A DNA stretch of 64,000 nucleotides. Source: Siphonodentalium dalli. Its lineage: Eukaryota; Mollusca; Scaphopoda; Gadilida; Siphonodentaliidae. The stretch lies in assembly GCA_032622095.1 (NCBI GenBank), contig CP136061.1:93739345-93803344 (forward strand), written 5' to 3'. The position numbers and the translations under genes were made by a program. The notes below the pieces were generated by a model. The model saw nothing but the letters and a program-made list of their open reading frames with translations. It was not told the DNA's origin and ran no database searches. Below, piece by piece: positions 24,501-39,500 of this stretch. Numbering within the stretch: the first letter of the stretch is position 1; the number at the start of each line of letters is the position of its first letter.

Positions 24501-27500
24501 TTCAATAAGTTTCAACTTGTTCTACCATGGGTAGGGGTACCCGACCAGTTTTGGCATTTAAATTGGCCGCAGCACTACATGTACATTTGTGCGTACTTGT
24601 TTGAAGTGAGTTAAAAATTTGAAGACTGACTTGTTTGTACAGCAAATTTTGTTAATGTCTGATCTGTAGCAGCAATTGCTTGGCCATATCGATGAATTTG
24701 TTGGGTCCATTTAATAAAAGATGTAGGGTCCCCCGGAAAAGGTGATTACATTTGTCATCCCTGGCCCAACTGCAGCTTGAATAGCTGACGACTTGTGATT
24801 ACCGGTAGCATCAACTTAACTTGCTGATCTATCGCAATACTAAAGCAACCCAATTGTGTGGAAATGCGATCATGTACGACATTTTGATCAGCATTTTGTA
24901 CATCTTTATAAGAAGGGAGGTCTTGTGGAAGAGATTGAGCTTGCTGTACATGCATTTGCTCTGTCGTCGATTGCTCCTAAACTCCTTTATCTGATCACTA
25001 CTGTAATCTGGATCATCGGGAAGGGAAGGGATGATATTGTGTCATATTAATAATTGTGACTAGGAATGTATTGATTAAAAAATGCTGGTATATAGGGTAT
25101 ATTAACTCTTCTTGTTAATTGTGTTTGTATGTTCGTATACTGTATTATTTACTATTACATTTAACCCTATCATTACAATCACTGGGGTAATAGAACTTTA
25201 TCCTAGATCTAGAAACACAACAAATTCTAACTACTATCGTATGTACTATCGAACACGATACATGTATCTCATCATTCTGCAGTCCTTCCCACAAGGAAAA
25301 TACAGCAAGAGCACTTATCTGCTCTCACAATTCTGAAGACGGGTATAATTGCGCCCATAATAGAATCATGTTGGTATTTTCGCAAATGAAATGTCCTTGT
25401 GGGATAGACCTATATAGATGTCGAGTTACACTCTCACATACCCATAATTTAACTGAGATGGGCAAGATTCTAAATATACTTTCATGAATATTTCAATATT
25501 AAACCAACATTCACAGTGACCATAAACATTTTGACAAAAGGGATGTTTGCAAATTTTAGCACCTGCGAATTAAAAATTGCGAGTGCATATGGGTGCGAGA
25601 TCAATCGCTCTTTCTCCTGGGATGGACTGATTTTGTATCTTGATTCTTGATTCACCAGTATACCAGTCTGTTGTATCTCCCATTCCTACTAGATTGCGGT
25701 ATGAACCCAGGCTAAATTCTGACCCTCTAGCTATTGACTGTTTTCATTACTTTTGTTTCTTTCCCTTCCAGAGGAGTATAGCTGTGAATATGGCGATGCT
25801 AAATTCTTCGCCCTTTGTGGCTTTGGTGGGATTCTTAGTTGCGGCCTCACGCATACTGCAGTTGTTCCACTTGACTTGGTGAAATGCCGAATCCAGGTCG
25901 ATCCAGACAAGTTCAAAGGAGTTTTCAATGGATTCAGGGTTACTATCAGAGAGGGTGGACCTATGGAACTAACAAAAGGCTGGGCTCCAACATTTATTGG
26001 TTACTCCATGCAAGGACTGTGCAAATTTGGGTTTTACGAAGTTTTCAAATCGGTATATTCAGACCTGCTTGGTGAGGTATGTATGCTAGTACTTAAATTC
26101 TATGAAGCAAAATTATGCCAAATATGTTGGTCGGCCACTTATAACCAGTTCTTCTAAGGCCTAACAAAAAAAGACCCGTGTTTGGGGTCACATGGTCTGA
26201 AAATATTAGGGTAGGTAGGGATTATCTTCTTTTCTTTTTTTAATAATTAAACATACCGCATAATAATTTAACCTTGTAATGCTATTGTGAATGTATTAAT
26301 TCCCCCATGTACTCTGACAGCCATATAGTATATGAGATGTGACATATTTCACATCAACCAGGCCTAGATGGATAATAATTTACACATACCATATTCATTT
26401 TAATATATTAAAATAATTTGATATAATTTCAGGCGGTTTTCAGACATTCCTGAACTGAAATATAAATGTATATTAAAAATTGTTTTAATACTGGTACCAT
26501 TTAACTGTGGGCATTTAATATATTAAATAAATAACAGTTTGTCATATTTGTTATTTTAATATAATATAAAACAGATGCTTTCCTTTATTATATTTGGAAA
26601 TTATAAGTGTCAAAACAAGGAGAGTAACTTTAATATTATAGTAAACAGTAGTAAAAACTTATAAATAACTGCGGAATTTCCCATTCAACGAACGATCCGA
26701 TTGGTACTAGCACATAATTATTTATAGCAGTCCAATGGGCGGAGATCTGACCAGAGTGATGCATTGGATGTCAGAAACACGGGGTCGTATTTTCTCACAA
26801 TCATGTCGACAACTTTTCAGCACGAAAAGGTGTTTTGCGAAATATTCGTATTGACAACAATATGTAGATATACATGTACTACATGTAGATCATACATCCA
26901 ACTGCATTCACGCACATCTTGGTAAAACACAGCGCCAGATTGCAGCAATATTGCCAATATAAACAAGTAAATAATATGCCCATAATAAACCAACTTCCCA
27001 CTGTGAGCCCCGTGTGTTCAATCAATGATTCTATACGATCATTTGTCCGACCATTCCACGTATGGATAAAGGGATGCAGGTTGTAAACAGCGTGACAGGA
27101 AACTCCTCTCGTGGGCCTCACTTTAGAGAAGCCGCGTTAGCAACACGTTAGCTACGCCGCATTGAATGGATTGGTTTATTATTTACTGGGGGTGAAAGCT
27201 ATACACGTGGTTTGTGAATGAATGTTACAGAACATCGCGGAACATGTTGTTGATGTTTAGAAATTCTCAAAATATGAACTATGCGGGCTGGATTAATTAT
27301 TAAATAAACACTCTGTGCAGCAGTGCCTACGTATGTCGGCCTATTCATGTTTTAAAATATATTTTTGGCATTGATTGTGTGAGTTTGAACAACCTCTGGA
27401 TGGAGTAGACAAAGCCGTATATAAAAGATGTAAGATTGGAATTCAAAATTTTTGGAAATCTCAATAAAAAGTTTAGGGTCGCATGGTTTTATTAGGCACG

Positions 27501-30500
27501 GTCGGGTGACCCCAAACACATGTATTTTTTTGTTAGGCCTAATGAGGAAAACAGCGAGAGTGCTTTTTGGCTCTCAAAATTGTGAAGACGGGTGTTATTG
27601 CACCAATAATATAATCAAAAGTTGGAGTTGTCTTTGCGGGATAGACATATGTCCAGTAACACTTTCACATTCCCATAATTGAATGGAGACGGGACAGGAT
27701 CTAAGTAAATTTTCAAAGTTCCAACATTGAATCGACTTTTACAGCCATCATAAGCAAGAGGGACGAGTGCTAATTTTAGCACCCTTGTCTCCTGGGAAGG
27801 AACATACAACTATATACTCGCATAAATGCAACAAAAAGGTATTTGATTGCTTATAATTATGCCCCGGAACATTAATTTCAACATATTAGAAAGAATTATC
27901 TGAAATCTGTTTGTTGTAAAAATTCACAATTTAATAGATACTATATTAATTTGACGTAAATCTGCCTGTTGTCGGTACATTGAAAATCTGGAATTTGAAG
28001 TTTGCCGATTTGTAGTAGGGTGTTAACCATCTGATTATTACAGGTGAAGCCAGTTATTACCACATGTTAATTTGGAGATAAATTATATTTTGGCATCTTT
28101 TATTAAAATAATGGAGGGGAATGAGGCTGCTCGACGGCCTGCCTGTCATAGTAGTCCGGTCGCCAAACACCCGGAATTCACGAATGCTTGTTTTCGCGTA
28201 TAAAGTTTTTTTCTCTGCGGATTTTGTAAATTCAGGTATCCGACATCAAGATTTTATCGGCTGGCCATCTGTCAGCCTTGAGCAATTTTTTTTATAGCGC
28301 CCTAAAAAGTATAGTTGAGTAATATGACTTTATTTTGTATTTTGTATATTAACTGATCATTGGAGCAATTAAATATGCAATTATTGGGGTCCTATCCGCT
28401 TGTGATCCCTCAAAAATTCGATTTTACAGAATGCGGTATAAAATTTTACAAAAAATCACAACTGGGATTCTAGTCATATTTCAACAAAAAATGAACAGAA
28501 GGTTGCATTTAAGTGAGGCATACCATTACGTATGAATATTCCAACTCACTGGAACCAAAATTCTTACTTTGGCTCAAAATGGCTGCCAAAATGGCCGCCA
28601 AAACCTCTTTTGTGATTCTGACTATATTGAAAGGAAATGGGCAGAACTTTGAGACGGAACTGAGATGAAACATAATATATGGCTCTTCCGGTCCATTACG
28701 ATAAGCCAATATCAACTGGATACAGGATGGATAACAAGATGGTAGACAGGGAGTTACTTTATGATCATAGGTGAGGTGAATAGGTATACATGGAGTTAGT
28801 GTATGTCACGAATGATGTGAATATGTATACAATGAGTGACTATATGGTTATGCTTGTGTTGTCCATAGTGATATTTATAGGTATACAGGGAGAGGTCATG
28901 GTCAGGTGTGGGGTGTATCGGTATGCATGGAGTCGGTGTATGGTTGTGTCTATCCCGTACGGGTGCACCCGGTGTGCCTGTATGGACATTGATGTGGTGT
29001 ATCAGGGGCTAATCTAGGCTGTATTTGGATCCGTAAAACAAGTTTGGGCGCCCAAACGAAATATGCCTCAGAGTTGTAAAACAACATTTCCCAGTCAATC
29101 AGGAATTTTTAGATAAAAAGAGACTGCCAACTAATTTTAATACGATGGAAATGTTAATTGAACGCTTATACAATGAAAGAAAACATTGCTATTTATCAAC
29201 AAATTTGATCTACCGAGGGAAAACGAGCCATTTTAATCATAAAAATTAAGTCAGTCGGTTGTTTCGCGAACGAATCAAAACATATGTCTTCCTCTTCCGG
29301 TTTGGGTAAATAAATTAAAATTCGGAACGCGCTAAAACGAAACTACTGAAATCCGCAAAGATCCGTATAGATCTAAAACAATTTCATTTATAGATCAATC
29401 TTACGGTACTTACCAAAACTCCACATCGAGTGCTTGCCGTTACGTGTGCAATTAAACCTTTAAAGCGCTTGAAATGTTATTTCCACAACAGTTAAATTTA
29501 CTATAGCATATCGTGGTACGTGATTACGCGGTACGTTTTTTAACATAACGTGAATTTATAATTAAAACTAAGAGATATAAAGTTTAACCAGAAGTTTATT
29601 TCCGCGAATATTTAAACAAGATGCCGCGACCAAAAAACCAGTGGTGTAAGAGTTTCTACTCTCATCCACAATTTTAACACAGGGTAGGTAGAATATATAT
29701 TTTTATTTCAAGGAAATATACATATTGGTATAAAAAGGGTGAAACTGAAACATTAAAAGTGAAACAAATCTTTTAATAAACAAAAGAATATTTCAGCTTG
29801 TTGTACAATGATTAAGAGTAGAAACAAACTAAGTTTGGTCATGACTTTTAGCTATCAGATCAATGAGTATGATAGTAGAAAATCACAAACAATTAAAAAA
29901 AAATGTCTATATTATGACTAAATTTACCAACCTGAATAGCACAATATAAAGGTTCAGAATGCCCCAGATTCACTCTCAGGGCATTGGATTTTCAAAAATT
30001 TTGTGGGGGAAAGCCCCCCAGACCCCCCTTTGATGGGAGGGGGACACCCCCTCCCAAACCCACCCCCTCCCAAACCCACCCCACCTCTGGCCTGCGGCCA
30101 TCGAGATATGCCTACGGCATATCGTCCTAGGACTGACAGGGTGCCCAAACTTAAAACCTAGATTAGTCCCTGTGTATGGATATAGCTACATGGTCATCTA
30201 TGTATTGATTATGTATATATGGAGTGACTGTAAGGGCATGGGTGGGATGTACATGTGTTTTCTGTATGATCATGGATGGGGTGTGTGGATAAATAGTGAG
30301 TAATTTTATGGTTACGGGTAATGTGTGTGGTATACACGGAATGACTGTACTGTCATGATTGAAGTCTATATGCATACCTGGAGTAAGCTGGTGGACATTA
30401 TCGTGTGGGTATATAGGAAGTGTCCTTGTAGTAACGGATGGGATGTATATGTATATACAGCCTTCATAAATGGCTACGGCAATCAGCATTGCCGAAGCAA

Positions 30501-33500
30501 TTTGCTGAAGCAAACTGGGCCACGGCATACTGTTGCCGTAGCGAATTGCCGAAGCCAAACAATCTGAATTAAGAGGGCTGGTATATATATCGTGGATGTA
30601 TTATCATTGGTGGGTGTGTAGGGATTAGCTGTATGATCATGGATGGCGTGTATGGTTATGCAGTGCGTTGCTGAATTGTCATGTGTTAGGTGTATATGCA
30701 AGTATGGATGTTATGAGTGGTCGTGTGTGCGGGTTTTTGTATATCTGGAAGGACTGAATGGCCAGTGGTGAGGTGCATATGTATACCTGGAGTGACTCTA
30801 TGGTCTAGGATGAGCTTCATATGTATATATCGAGTGGTTATATGACTGTGTGTGGAATATGTATACATGTAGTGACTGTATGGTCAATGGTGAGATGAGT
30901 AGGTATACAAGGAGTGACTGTATGTCATCAATGTAATGAATATCTATGCAGGAAGTGACTAAATGGTCATGTGTCAGGTGTGTGAGACTGTGAGTATACC
31001 TGGTGTTCCTGATTGGCTACTCGTGGCAGTATGGTCATGTGTAGGTTATGCGGATATACAATCGTGTTGCTATATGGTCATGGGCGAGGTGTATGTGTAT
31101 ATAGCGAGTGGCTATATGGCCATGGATGATGTGCATATGCTCACATGGAGTGACTATACTGACATGGCTGGGGTGTATTAGTATATCTTTAGTGGCTGTT
31201 CGGCTATGGTGTGACAAATAAGGATACGGTGAGTGATATGGCCAATGGTGAGGTGAATATGTATACCATACACATTACCCCTAACCATAAAATCACTCAC
31301 TATTTATCCACACACCCCATTCGTGAGCATACAGAAACACATGTACATCCCACCCATGACCTTACAGTCACTCCATATATACATAATCAATACATAGATG
31401 ACCATGTAGCTACATCCATACACCACATCAATGTCCATACAGGCACACAAGGTGCACCAGTACAGGATACACCATACAGTCACTCAATTCATACCGATTC
31501 ACCCCACACATGACCATGACCCCTCCCTGTATACCCATACATCTCACTATGGACAACGCACTCATAACCAGATAGTCACTCATTGTATACATATTCACAT
31601 CATTCATGACATACATTAACTCCATGTATACCTATCCACTTCACATAGAGTAACTCCCTGGCTACCATCTTGGCAACCATCCTGTATCCAGTTGATATTG
31701 GTTTATCATAATGGACCAGAAGAGCCACATATTATGGTTCATCTCAGTTCCGTCTCAAAGTTCTGCCCATTTCCTTTCAATAATATGGTCAGAATCACAA
31801 AAGAGGTTCTCCGCAAATTTCCATACTTTAAAATGAATTTGTCATGCCCCATTCGGAACTGGGACAACTATAATAGAACATTTAGTTGTCAGTTAATTAA
31901 CTAACACGTATAATAACCAAGTGAGTCACAATTTGCTACATTTTCGGATAACGCAGAGAATAATGTTATATATATAATGTTATAATGATATATGTAAAAA
32001 AAATGACTTTTACCAATTTGGTTGCCATTTTGGAAGCCATCTTGAGCAATTTGGTCTATAAACACTGTAGTGTGACACATTTAAGATAGACCAATACAAT
32101 AAACACCTTTCAATCTAAAGATAGTTACATATTACTAGAAAAAATGATCCAAACCTGAAAAGTAAATTTTTGCCGATATTTATGTCAAGTTTTTGAGAGA
32201 AAAGTCCAATATTTTTGGTGATGTCAGTGGTAATAACAGTAACAATTAACCATGGTGCAGCAGACATGTTAGTATTCAATGTATAGAAGGCATAATAGCC
32301 AATTTTGTACATCAACCACAACTTGTAAGCGATTGCAGGACACCCCAGGGCAATATTTACCATTTTCCATATTTTGGCGGCCTTTTTTTGGCAGCCATTT
32401 TGAGCCAAAGTATGAATTTTGGTTCCAGTGAGTTGGAATATTCATACGTAATGGTATGCCTCACTTATTTGCAACCTTCTGTTCATGTCTTGTTGAAATA
32501 TGACTAGAATCCCAGTTGTGATTTTTTTGTGAAATTTTATAACGCGTTCTGTAAAATCGAATTTTTGAGGGATTACAAGGGGATAGGACCCCAATAATGG
32601 CATATATAATTGCTCCAATGATCAGTTAATATAAAAATACAAAATAACGTCATATTACTCAACCAGCTCCAAACATCATGAACTGATCTAGAAGATATTT
32701 GTGAAAAAATGTCATATTTTCAACTTCCGGCGGCCATTTTGGTGGCCATCTTGGATGGTGAGTTTCAATTTTGGGCCAAAATAGTGTCATTATACCTTAG
32801 CTTCATGAAAATATATATATTTTACTAGATTAGTTATGTGAGTTTGCAATAAATTCCAAGTAACTGGTTTTACGTCTGTGAAAAAAATTGGGGGGGGGGT
32901 ATACTTTTTAGGGCACTATAAACAAAATTGCTCAAGGCTGACAGATGGCCAGCCGATAAAATCTTGATGTCGGATACCTGAATTTAAAAAATCCGCAGAG
33001 AAAAAAACTTTATACGCCAAAACACGCATCCGTGACCTGGCGGCCGGACTATAGAAGCAGTAACCTCTAGATGGGAGCTATCAAATTTGAATGATTTTAC
33101 TCTTCGCATGACTAAATCTTTCGGCACCCCCTCCATACCACATCTCTCTTCTGATCATCGCCAAACTTTGTATGAAATTTTTGGGTGAGATTGAGAACTA
33201 GATGGCTGCCATCAAATTTTTCCAGATTTCATTGAAAAACATGGCTGCCAGGAGCCATCTTGGAGTTTACTCAAATCCCTTGGCATACCCTACAAGCCAC
33301 CTCCTAATCCGATCATCACCAAACTTCCATAATGTATCTTTGCGGTGACCTCAAGATGGCAGTCATCTTGGATTTCAAATTTGAATCCATCGGCACACCC
33401 TGCAGCCTGCATTTATTTGAGAATTGCTTGAAATATAATAGGCATGCAGGCCTTAAGATTAGACGCGAATCACCGAATCGATTCTCATAATGATTCTTGC

Positions 33501-36500
33501 AAAACTTTTCAATTTTCAGTGCTTTATGACTAAATTGATTCGGAATTGATTCTCGCAAAATGAAATGGATTTTAAGCCCTGGCATGTTTAGGATTGATCA
33601 CCCCTAGATGGGTGTTATAGAATTTGAACGATTTTTTATGAAAATATGGCCATCAGCAGCCATTTTGGATTTTACTCTTTGCATGACTAAATCCTTTGGC
33701 ACAGCCTACAGACCATATCCCTCATCCGATTATACCAAACTTTATATCAGTTTTCCCATGAGGAAAATACAGCGAGAGCACAAGTTTACAATTCTGAAGA
33801 CGGGTATAATTGCGGCTGTATTGGCATAATATAATCGTCATTGTCTTCGTATGGTAAAAGTCAATTCCGTATAAAAATAGAAACACTTGTTAATATGTGC
33901 TCCCAATATTTTTAGGAAAATACATTCCTTTGGAGGACATCATTGTACCTGGCAGCCAGCGCTTCAGCTGAATTCTTCGCCGACATTGCTCTCTGTCCAA
34001 TGGAAGCTGTCAAGGTCAGAATTCAGACAATGCCAGGTTTTGCCAACACTCTGAGAGAAGGTTTCCCTAAGATCTTAAATGGTGAAGGCATGACTGGGTA
34101 TGTTATTTAAACTTTTGATAGTCACATTCAGTTCAACCTGTATTTAAATTACATATTGTGTTATACATTGACAGAATTAAATGCTGTCGTTTGCCAAATT
34201 AAAGTGCAGGGCAGAATATAAGTTCAAGGTGGAAACTTCCGACAAAATTAATAATAGTGCAGGGCAGAATAGAAGTACAGGGTGGATGCATGTTATCAAT
34301 TCTCACAAAAAAGGCAATAATTATTCAAATGCCCGGATGTGCAACAACGTAATAACATCAATTCCACATGTTCTTGTAAGAATACTAAGAATTTTGTCTC
34401 ATGACCGACACTTTGAGAACTCATATTCTTCTATTTTATTTGCACCGGCAACTGTGGACTTTCACTATCGAGCCATCAATTTTATAAAAAACATGCAGAC
34501 CAAAATAAGCATTGTGCACAGTGGATTTTTATTCATTAATTTTGTGACACTACCCCGCATGATGGGCTAGCATCACCAAATTCACCCTCTGGCAACCTCA
34601 TTCTGCTGAGGCCTCAACTGCTTTGGGAGACTTAGGATCAGATTGAAGTTTCCCAGTTGAAGTTGGTGATGTTCACCCATTAATCACCTTGATTATGCAC
34701 CAAATCTTTTCAGTACAGATTCTTAGTATAGAATTGCTTGTTACAATTATGTTTTGAGAAATTTTAACACAAAATTCATACTTTTTTCTGACCTGACTGA
34801 CCTGTCATCATCTATTTTGTACTACTAACATGAGAGTTAGTAATTTCATATCTTGAATCTGAATTGTGCTCCCAAAACATTTAATTTTGGATCAATGCAA
34901 ACATGATTTTCATGACTTATATTGCTTGCACTTGTTCAGAGGAAATTTTATAACTATTTCGGTAATCAATTTGTGAGGTTAACTCTTTCATCACGGCAGC
35001 CCGCTGTAGCGGCCAAATTAACAATTACGCTTCATCACTGCAGCCCGCTGTAGCGGTCTATTATGTCAGGGACAGGAATCCTGGGTTTAAATTGTTTTTT
35101 ATTTCAAACATATGGCAATTAAAGTATATCTTGATCTGGAGCATAGACAGGAAATGTATATAATTGGTTTTATGTCTCAAAATGTTTAGAGAAACCTGTT
35201 TTATTACATCCTAACAGGCATATTCCAAGCAAACACAATTTAGTCGACATGTTGGGTGATAGCGATATAGAAGAGTTTTCTGTTCATATACATTTTCTCT
35301 GTTGATAAGGAATACCTTCATTGATAATACTACGTTGGGTAATTTCACAATATACCACACCTGTAAGTATGTACATGTATTTATAATTATGCATGATAAT
35401 TTGTCTGGCCAATTGATTACGTGAAGTAATATCGCCTGTGTGATTTGTTTGTTATATTGTATCAAACTCACTCTTGATTAAATATTTGGTGCATATATAA
35501 AGGTATTTTGTCACATGTCCGCCTTACCTGTAATAATAAAATGGTCCATTGCAATTGCAAGTACATGTATATTATTAAAGGTTATGGTAAGTCCCATATT
35601 AAATTGAAAATTGACTAAGACAATTGCAAATGGTATGGTGTGTATTTGTGAACTTTGAAATGCATGCATGTTTATTTCACCTGTTATTACGGCGCAGTAA
35701 ATCACAAGCAAATGGACTATATGTCCCCAGAGATTTAGTAAAACATAATCATAAATATATATGAGAGATGTAGTATTCATATTGTGTCACCAACAGCAGA
35801 AAAAACAATGTAAATAGCGACTGTACCTAAATGTTACCTGTTGTCACCTATTTTTACCTGAAATTAATTAACAAGATGAGTTGACAGTCACGCAAACTAT
35901 CTCATTTGATACTTCAATATCTCCCGAACACGACAATATATAGATTGCCATAGGTACCAATTACTAGAACGGAGTATATTGCAGATAGCATGCACATACT
36001 ATTTTCTTAATATTTTTGCCAGATATTCAGGGTTATGGGGTATGAGTAACTATGATATTCAGTGATGAAAGAGTTAAGAAAATATTTCAGCATAATTATA
36101 AACTAAAAAAAAATTATTTTCCGACCTAACTATCCTACCCTTACAAGTATGTCAGAAGAAACAGTAGTTTTTTTTTCTTGGCCTAAATTGACCGATTGTG
36201 AATTTAAGGAAGTGAATTATCTGCCTTTCTAGGTTCTACAAAGGTCTTGTGCCCCTTTGGGGTCGACAGATTCCATACACGATGATGAAGTTTGCATGCT
36301 TTGAAAGAACCGTAGAAGCCATCTACAAATTTGTAGTACCAAAACCAAGAAGTGACTGTTCCAAGAGCGAACAACTTGTGGTTACATTCGCTGCAGGTTA
36401 TATTGGTAAGTTAGTAGTTCACATTTTTAGCTCAACTCAGGGTTCGCACGCATGTACTGGAAACTTGAATATACTGGAAAAAGCAAATTCAACTTTCCAG

Positions 36501-39500
36501 TACTGGAAATATACTTGAAAAACGATCTCCGGCCGATCTATACTGGAATCGGCCGATTTTATGTAGCACCGGTCACTGGCACCGGTTGTTATTTTTCGGA
36601 ACACCGGTAAAACACAATGCGGTGCTTCCTGTTTGACCATTTATTTTGTCTTATGTCTACGGCACCGGTTTATAAATTTAGAATAGATGTGTAGTTCAGC
36701 GCGAATTCTAGATGAATTATAAATTTGTACATTTAACACATTCAAAACATGTGCGGGAGGTGTGTTTTTTCGCGAGAATTGGCTTGAGATTACCGAGTTT
36801 AGTGGATGGTTGGCTGCCGTCGATGGAGACCGACATCGTGCGAAGTGTTTTGTATGTTCAAAGACATTTGACATATGGGACAACATGCACTTCGTATTGG
36901 TAAAAACCACATAAATGCCATGAAAATCGGAGATGGCATGAACGTTTGTACATTTTTTTGAACAAGTGCTTCAACTTCTAACTTTAATACATCTGGCAAT
37001 TCAAATTCTGCTGCTACGGTACAATTAGTAGTAGTAGTGCATGTACGAGTAGAACAACACACTCAACAGTGACAGCAGCACCTGCTAGTGGCAGTGATAA
37101 TTCTACCACGTCCACGATTCGAAATGCACAGAATGCAACAAGAGAAGAGTGTCGGAAATCGGAAATAATATGGATATTACACACTATTTCAGCTCATCAC
37201 TCATATATCGAATGAGAAAATTGATGTTCTATTCAAAGAAATGTTTCCCGATAGTATTTGCATGGTTTTGAGGTGCTGTTTATAGACAGTGACTTAAATA
37301 TCACTGACCTAATGAAGCCAACATGTGAATTATCATTAAAAAGGATGTTTGGGTGAGTTCATTGGTTCAAATCTTGGTAAATTTTGGTGGCCGTAAGGAG
37401 TCGTAATACTGAATTTGGGGGCCGTAGAGACTCCCGTCACCTCTCTGGCTAAGTCTGTGACAGTACGTAACCCTAACCCTAAACCTGGGATCGAGTAGAG
37501 TAGCCCTAACCCTAACCCTAATTCACCATACTGGAAATTCATAATATCGGTACTGGAAATATACTGGAAAATGATTCCAGATAGGGTGTACGAATCCTGT
37601 CAACTTTGTAAAGTTTGAGTTTGAGCTATTACCATGGGTTGGTATCAGTCGTCCGTGTGTGTCTGTGTGCATACGTACGTACATACTTCCATCAACAATT
37701 TCCATTAATAAAGGCTACAGGTCTTAACTTTGGTTGGATCATTATGACATGTAGATTGGAACGAGTCATTTTGGGGTCATTCGGCAAAAATGCATGGCTG
37801 CCAGCGGCCACCTTGGATTTCAAAATTCAATCCATTAGCACGGGCTATAGGCCATACCATTTGTCTGATCATCATGAAATTGGCCATGTACATGGAAATT
37901 GACTTTTAGATGTGAACGATATGTATTGGTGAGAATTGGCCTAAAAACATGGCTGCCATCGCCATCTTGATTATCAGGATTGTTCTGATCATTGTGAAAT
38001 TTGTCATGGCTGTTGACATTAAATACAAGTTATGTACTTGTTCAAGTGCGTGAAACTGATCAGTTAGTAACCAGGCGCTATGCTAACTGGAGGAATATAG
38101 CATTCTACTAACATCGCCGAAAATATGAAGCAAATCGGCCGTACCACTCCATGGAAAACAGCGTCTGAACTAGGCTCAATTATAAATATTTACTACTCGA
38201 TTCAGGATGCATCTATCTGCGATAAACTAACGAAAACGATTTCGCCATCGAGAGTGACTATTTAATTAATATATAACAGGGTATCCGCGGCTCCTTGAAT
38301 TCCTTGAAACTCCTTGATTTGGAAAATCAATTTTCCAGGGCCCGTGAAACCCTTGAATTGAATGCCCACCCCTTGAAAACCCTGGAATTCCGTGTAGCCC
38401 TAAAACCCAGGTATACCGATTCATCGGGAGTCAATAAATATAGATAGTTTAGTTCCGAACGCGTTGTTGGTATATGGGAAGTAACTCCATTTCCCGCCAA
38501 CACCAATTCTTTCGAGTCTATTTCAATTATGTGATCCCCCTATCAAGCATAATAAAATTGAACATGACAAAAAATAGTTCCGAGCTTTTCAAACTCAGGT
38601 ACCGTAATTAGTGTATTTTTATTGTATCGGATCGAGGTATTTTGTATATTATATAGACATTCGACATTAGAAACCCATGTTTTACATAAAAACTTACAAA
38701 TTAAAAAAAACGAAACCGGAACGAAAAAATCACATCCGCTTCCGATGATCTTCATTTCCTGTTTACGTATATTTTAAAATAAAATAAATAATTTAAGCAA
38801 TGACATGCCCTGTGGTAAATGTAAATACCAGTCGCAATGGGGCGCCAAATTCAATTGGGTGGAGGCAGTCGAAAACAAAACGTTTAACGCTAGATGTAAG
38901 CTATGCAAAAATACATTTGACGTTGCAAACATGGGCGAAAGTGCCCTGGTGTCGCATGGCTTTCTAGTAAGACAAGCTTTCTTTCACAACAATAGAAAAC
39001 TAGTATAATATAGACCCAATTTTTATGTACTTTGTATATGGTCATTAACCAGAAAGTATATCATGGTATGGATGTGACCTACATGTGTGGTGGAAGTTTA
39101 TCATATAATGGTCAGACCCCAGATAAGCTCTATCAGTTATTGTCTATTAAACTCAGGAAACACAACTAGCGTAACATGTAATAAAAAGCTGTGATGGCAT
39201 ACATTAATACTGCTCCTTTTTAGTTTATTTATGGAATATCATAGGAGCAGTGATATTTCTACTGGTGTCTAATGTTCATCACACTACATGTATTATTTAA
39301 ATGTTCCCATTAAATTATGGTAATGCATTTACCCATAAAGGCCTAAAAAGCCCAAAATGCTAAAATTATGGTGGAAAACGTGGTATCACATGTATTAAAT
39401 GTTTAACAGTTGGTTCCTGGAAACTCCTGGAAAATTGTCGGGGCAGTCCTTGAAAATCCTTGAATTGACTACTGGAACCTCCTTGAAACTCCTTGAATTC

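Larger units (their letters stand above)
28770..31640. repeat. Minisatellite of roughly 45-60 bp units
   Basis: Units of the form TATGGTCATGG-GAGGTG-TATATGTATAC-TGGAGTGACTG run on the plus strand at 28770-29000 and 30173-31260, then in inverse at 31262-31640. Unit length varies. The array forms the inner arms and loop of the giant inverted repeat. Confidence 0.7.
28155..33058. repeat. Giant inverted repeat in SLC25A3 intron 2
   Basis: The left arm (28155 to about 30337, minus the 1.17-kb insertion 29003-30172) reads as the inverse of the right arm (about 31262-33058). Anchors are GACATCAAGATTTTATCGGC at 28245 against its inverse near 32965, the GGTCCTATCC segment against 32580, and the GATACAGG-TGG segment against 31680. 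The arms carry indels: the right arm has about 570 bp (31830-32395) and 250 bp (32640-32890) not in the left. The spacer of about 920 bp is minisatellite. Transcribed as part of the intron it could fold into a long double-stranded stem. Confidence 0.85.

Noticed and set aside
30163-31640. Regularly spaced repeats as a CRISPR-like array
   Set aside because: Units vary in length, have no unique spacers, and lie in a eukaryotic intron; they form a minisatellite.
37468-37522. Telomere or chromosome end
   Set aside because: Only a few CCCTAA units, and unique gene sequence continues on both sides.
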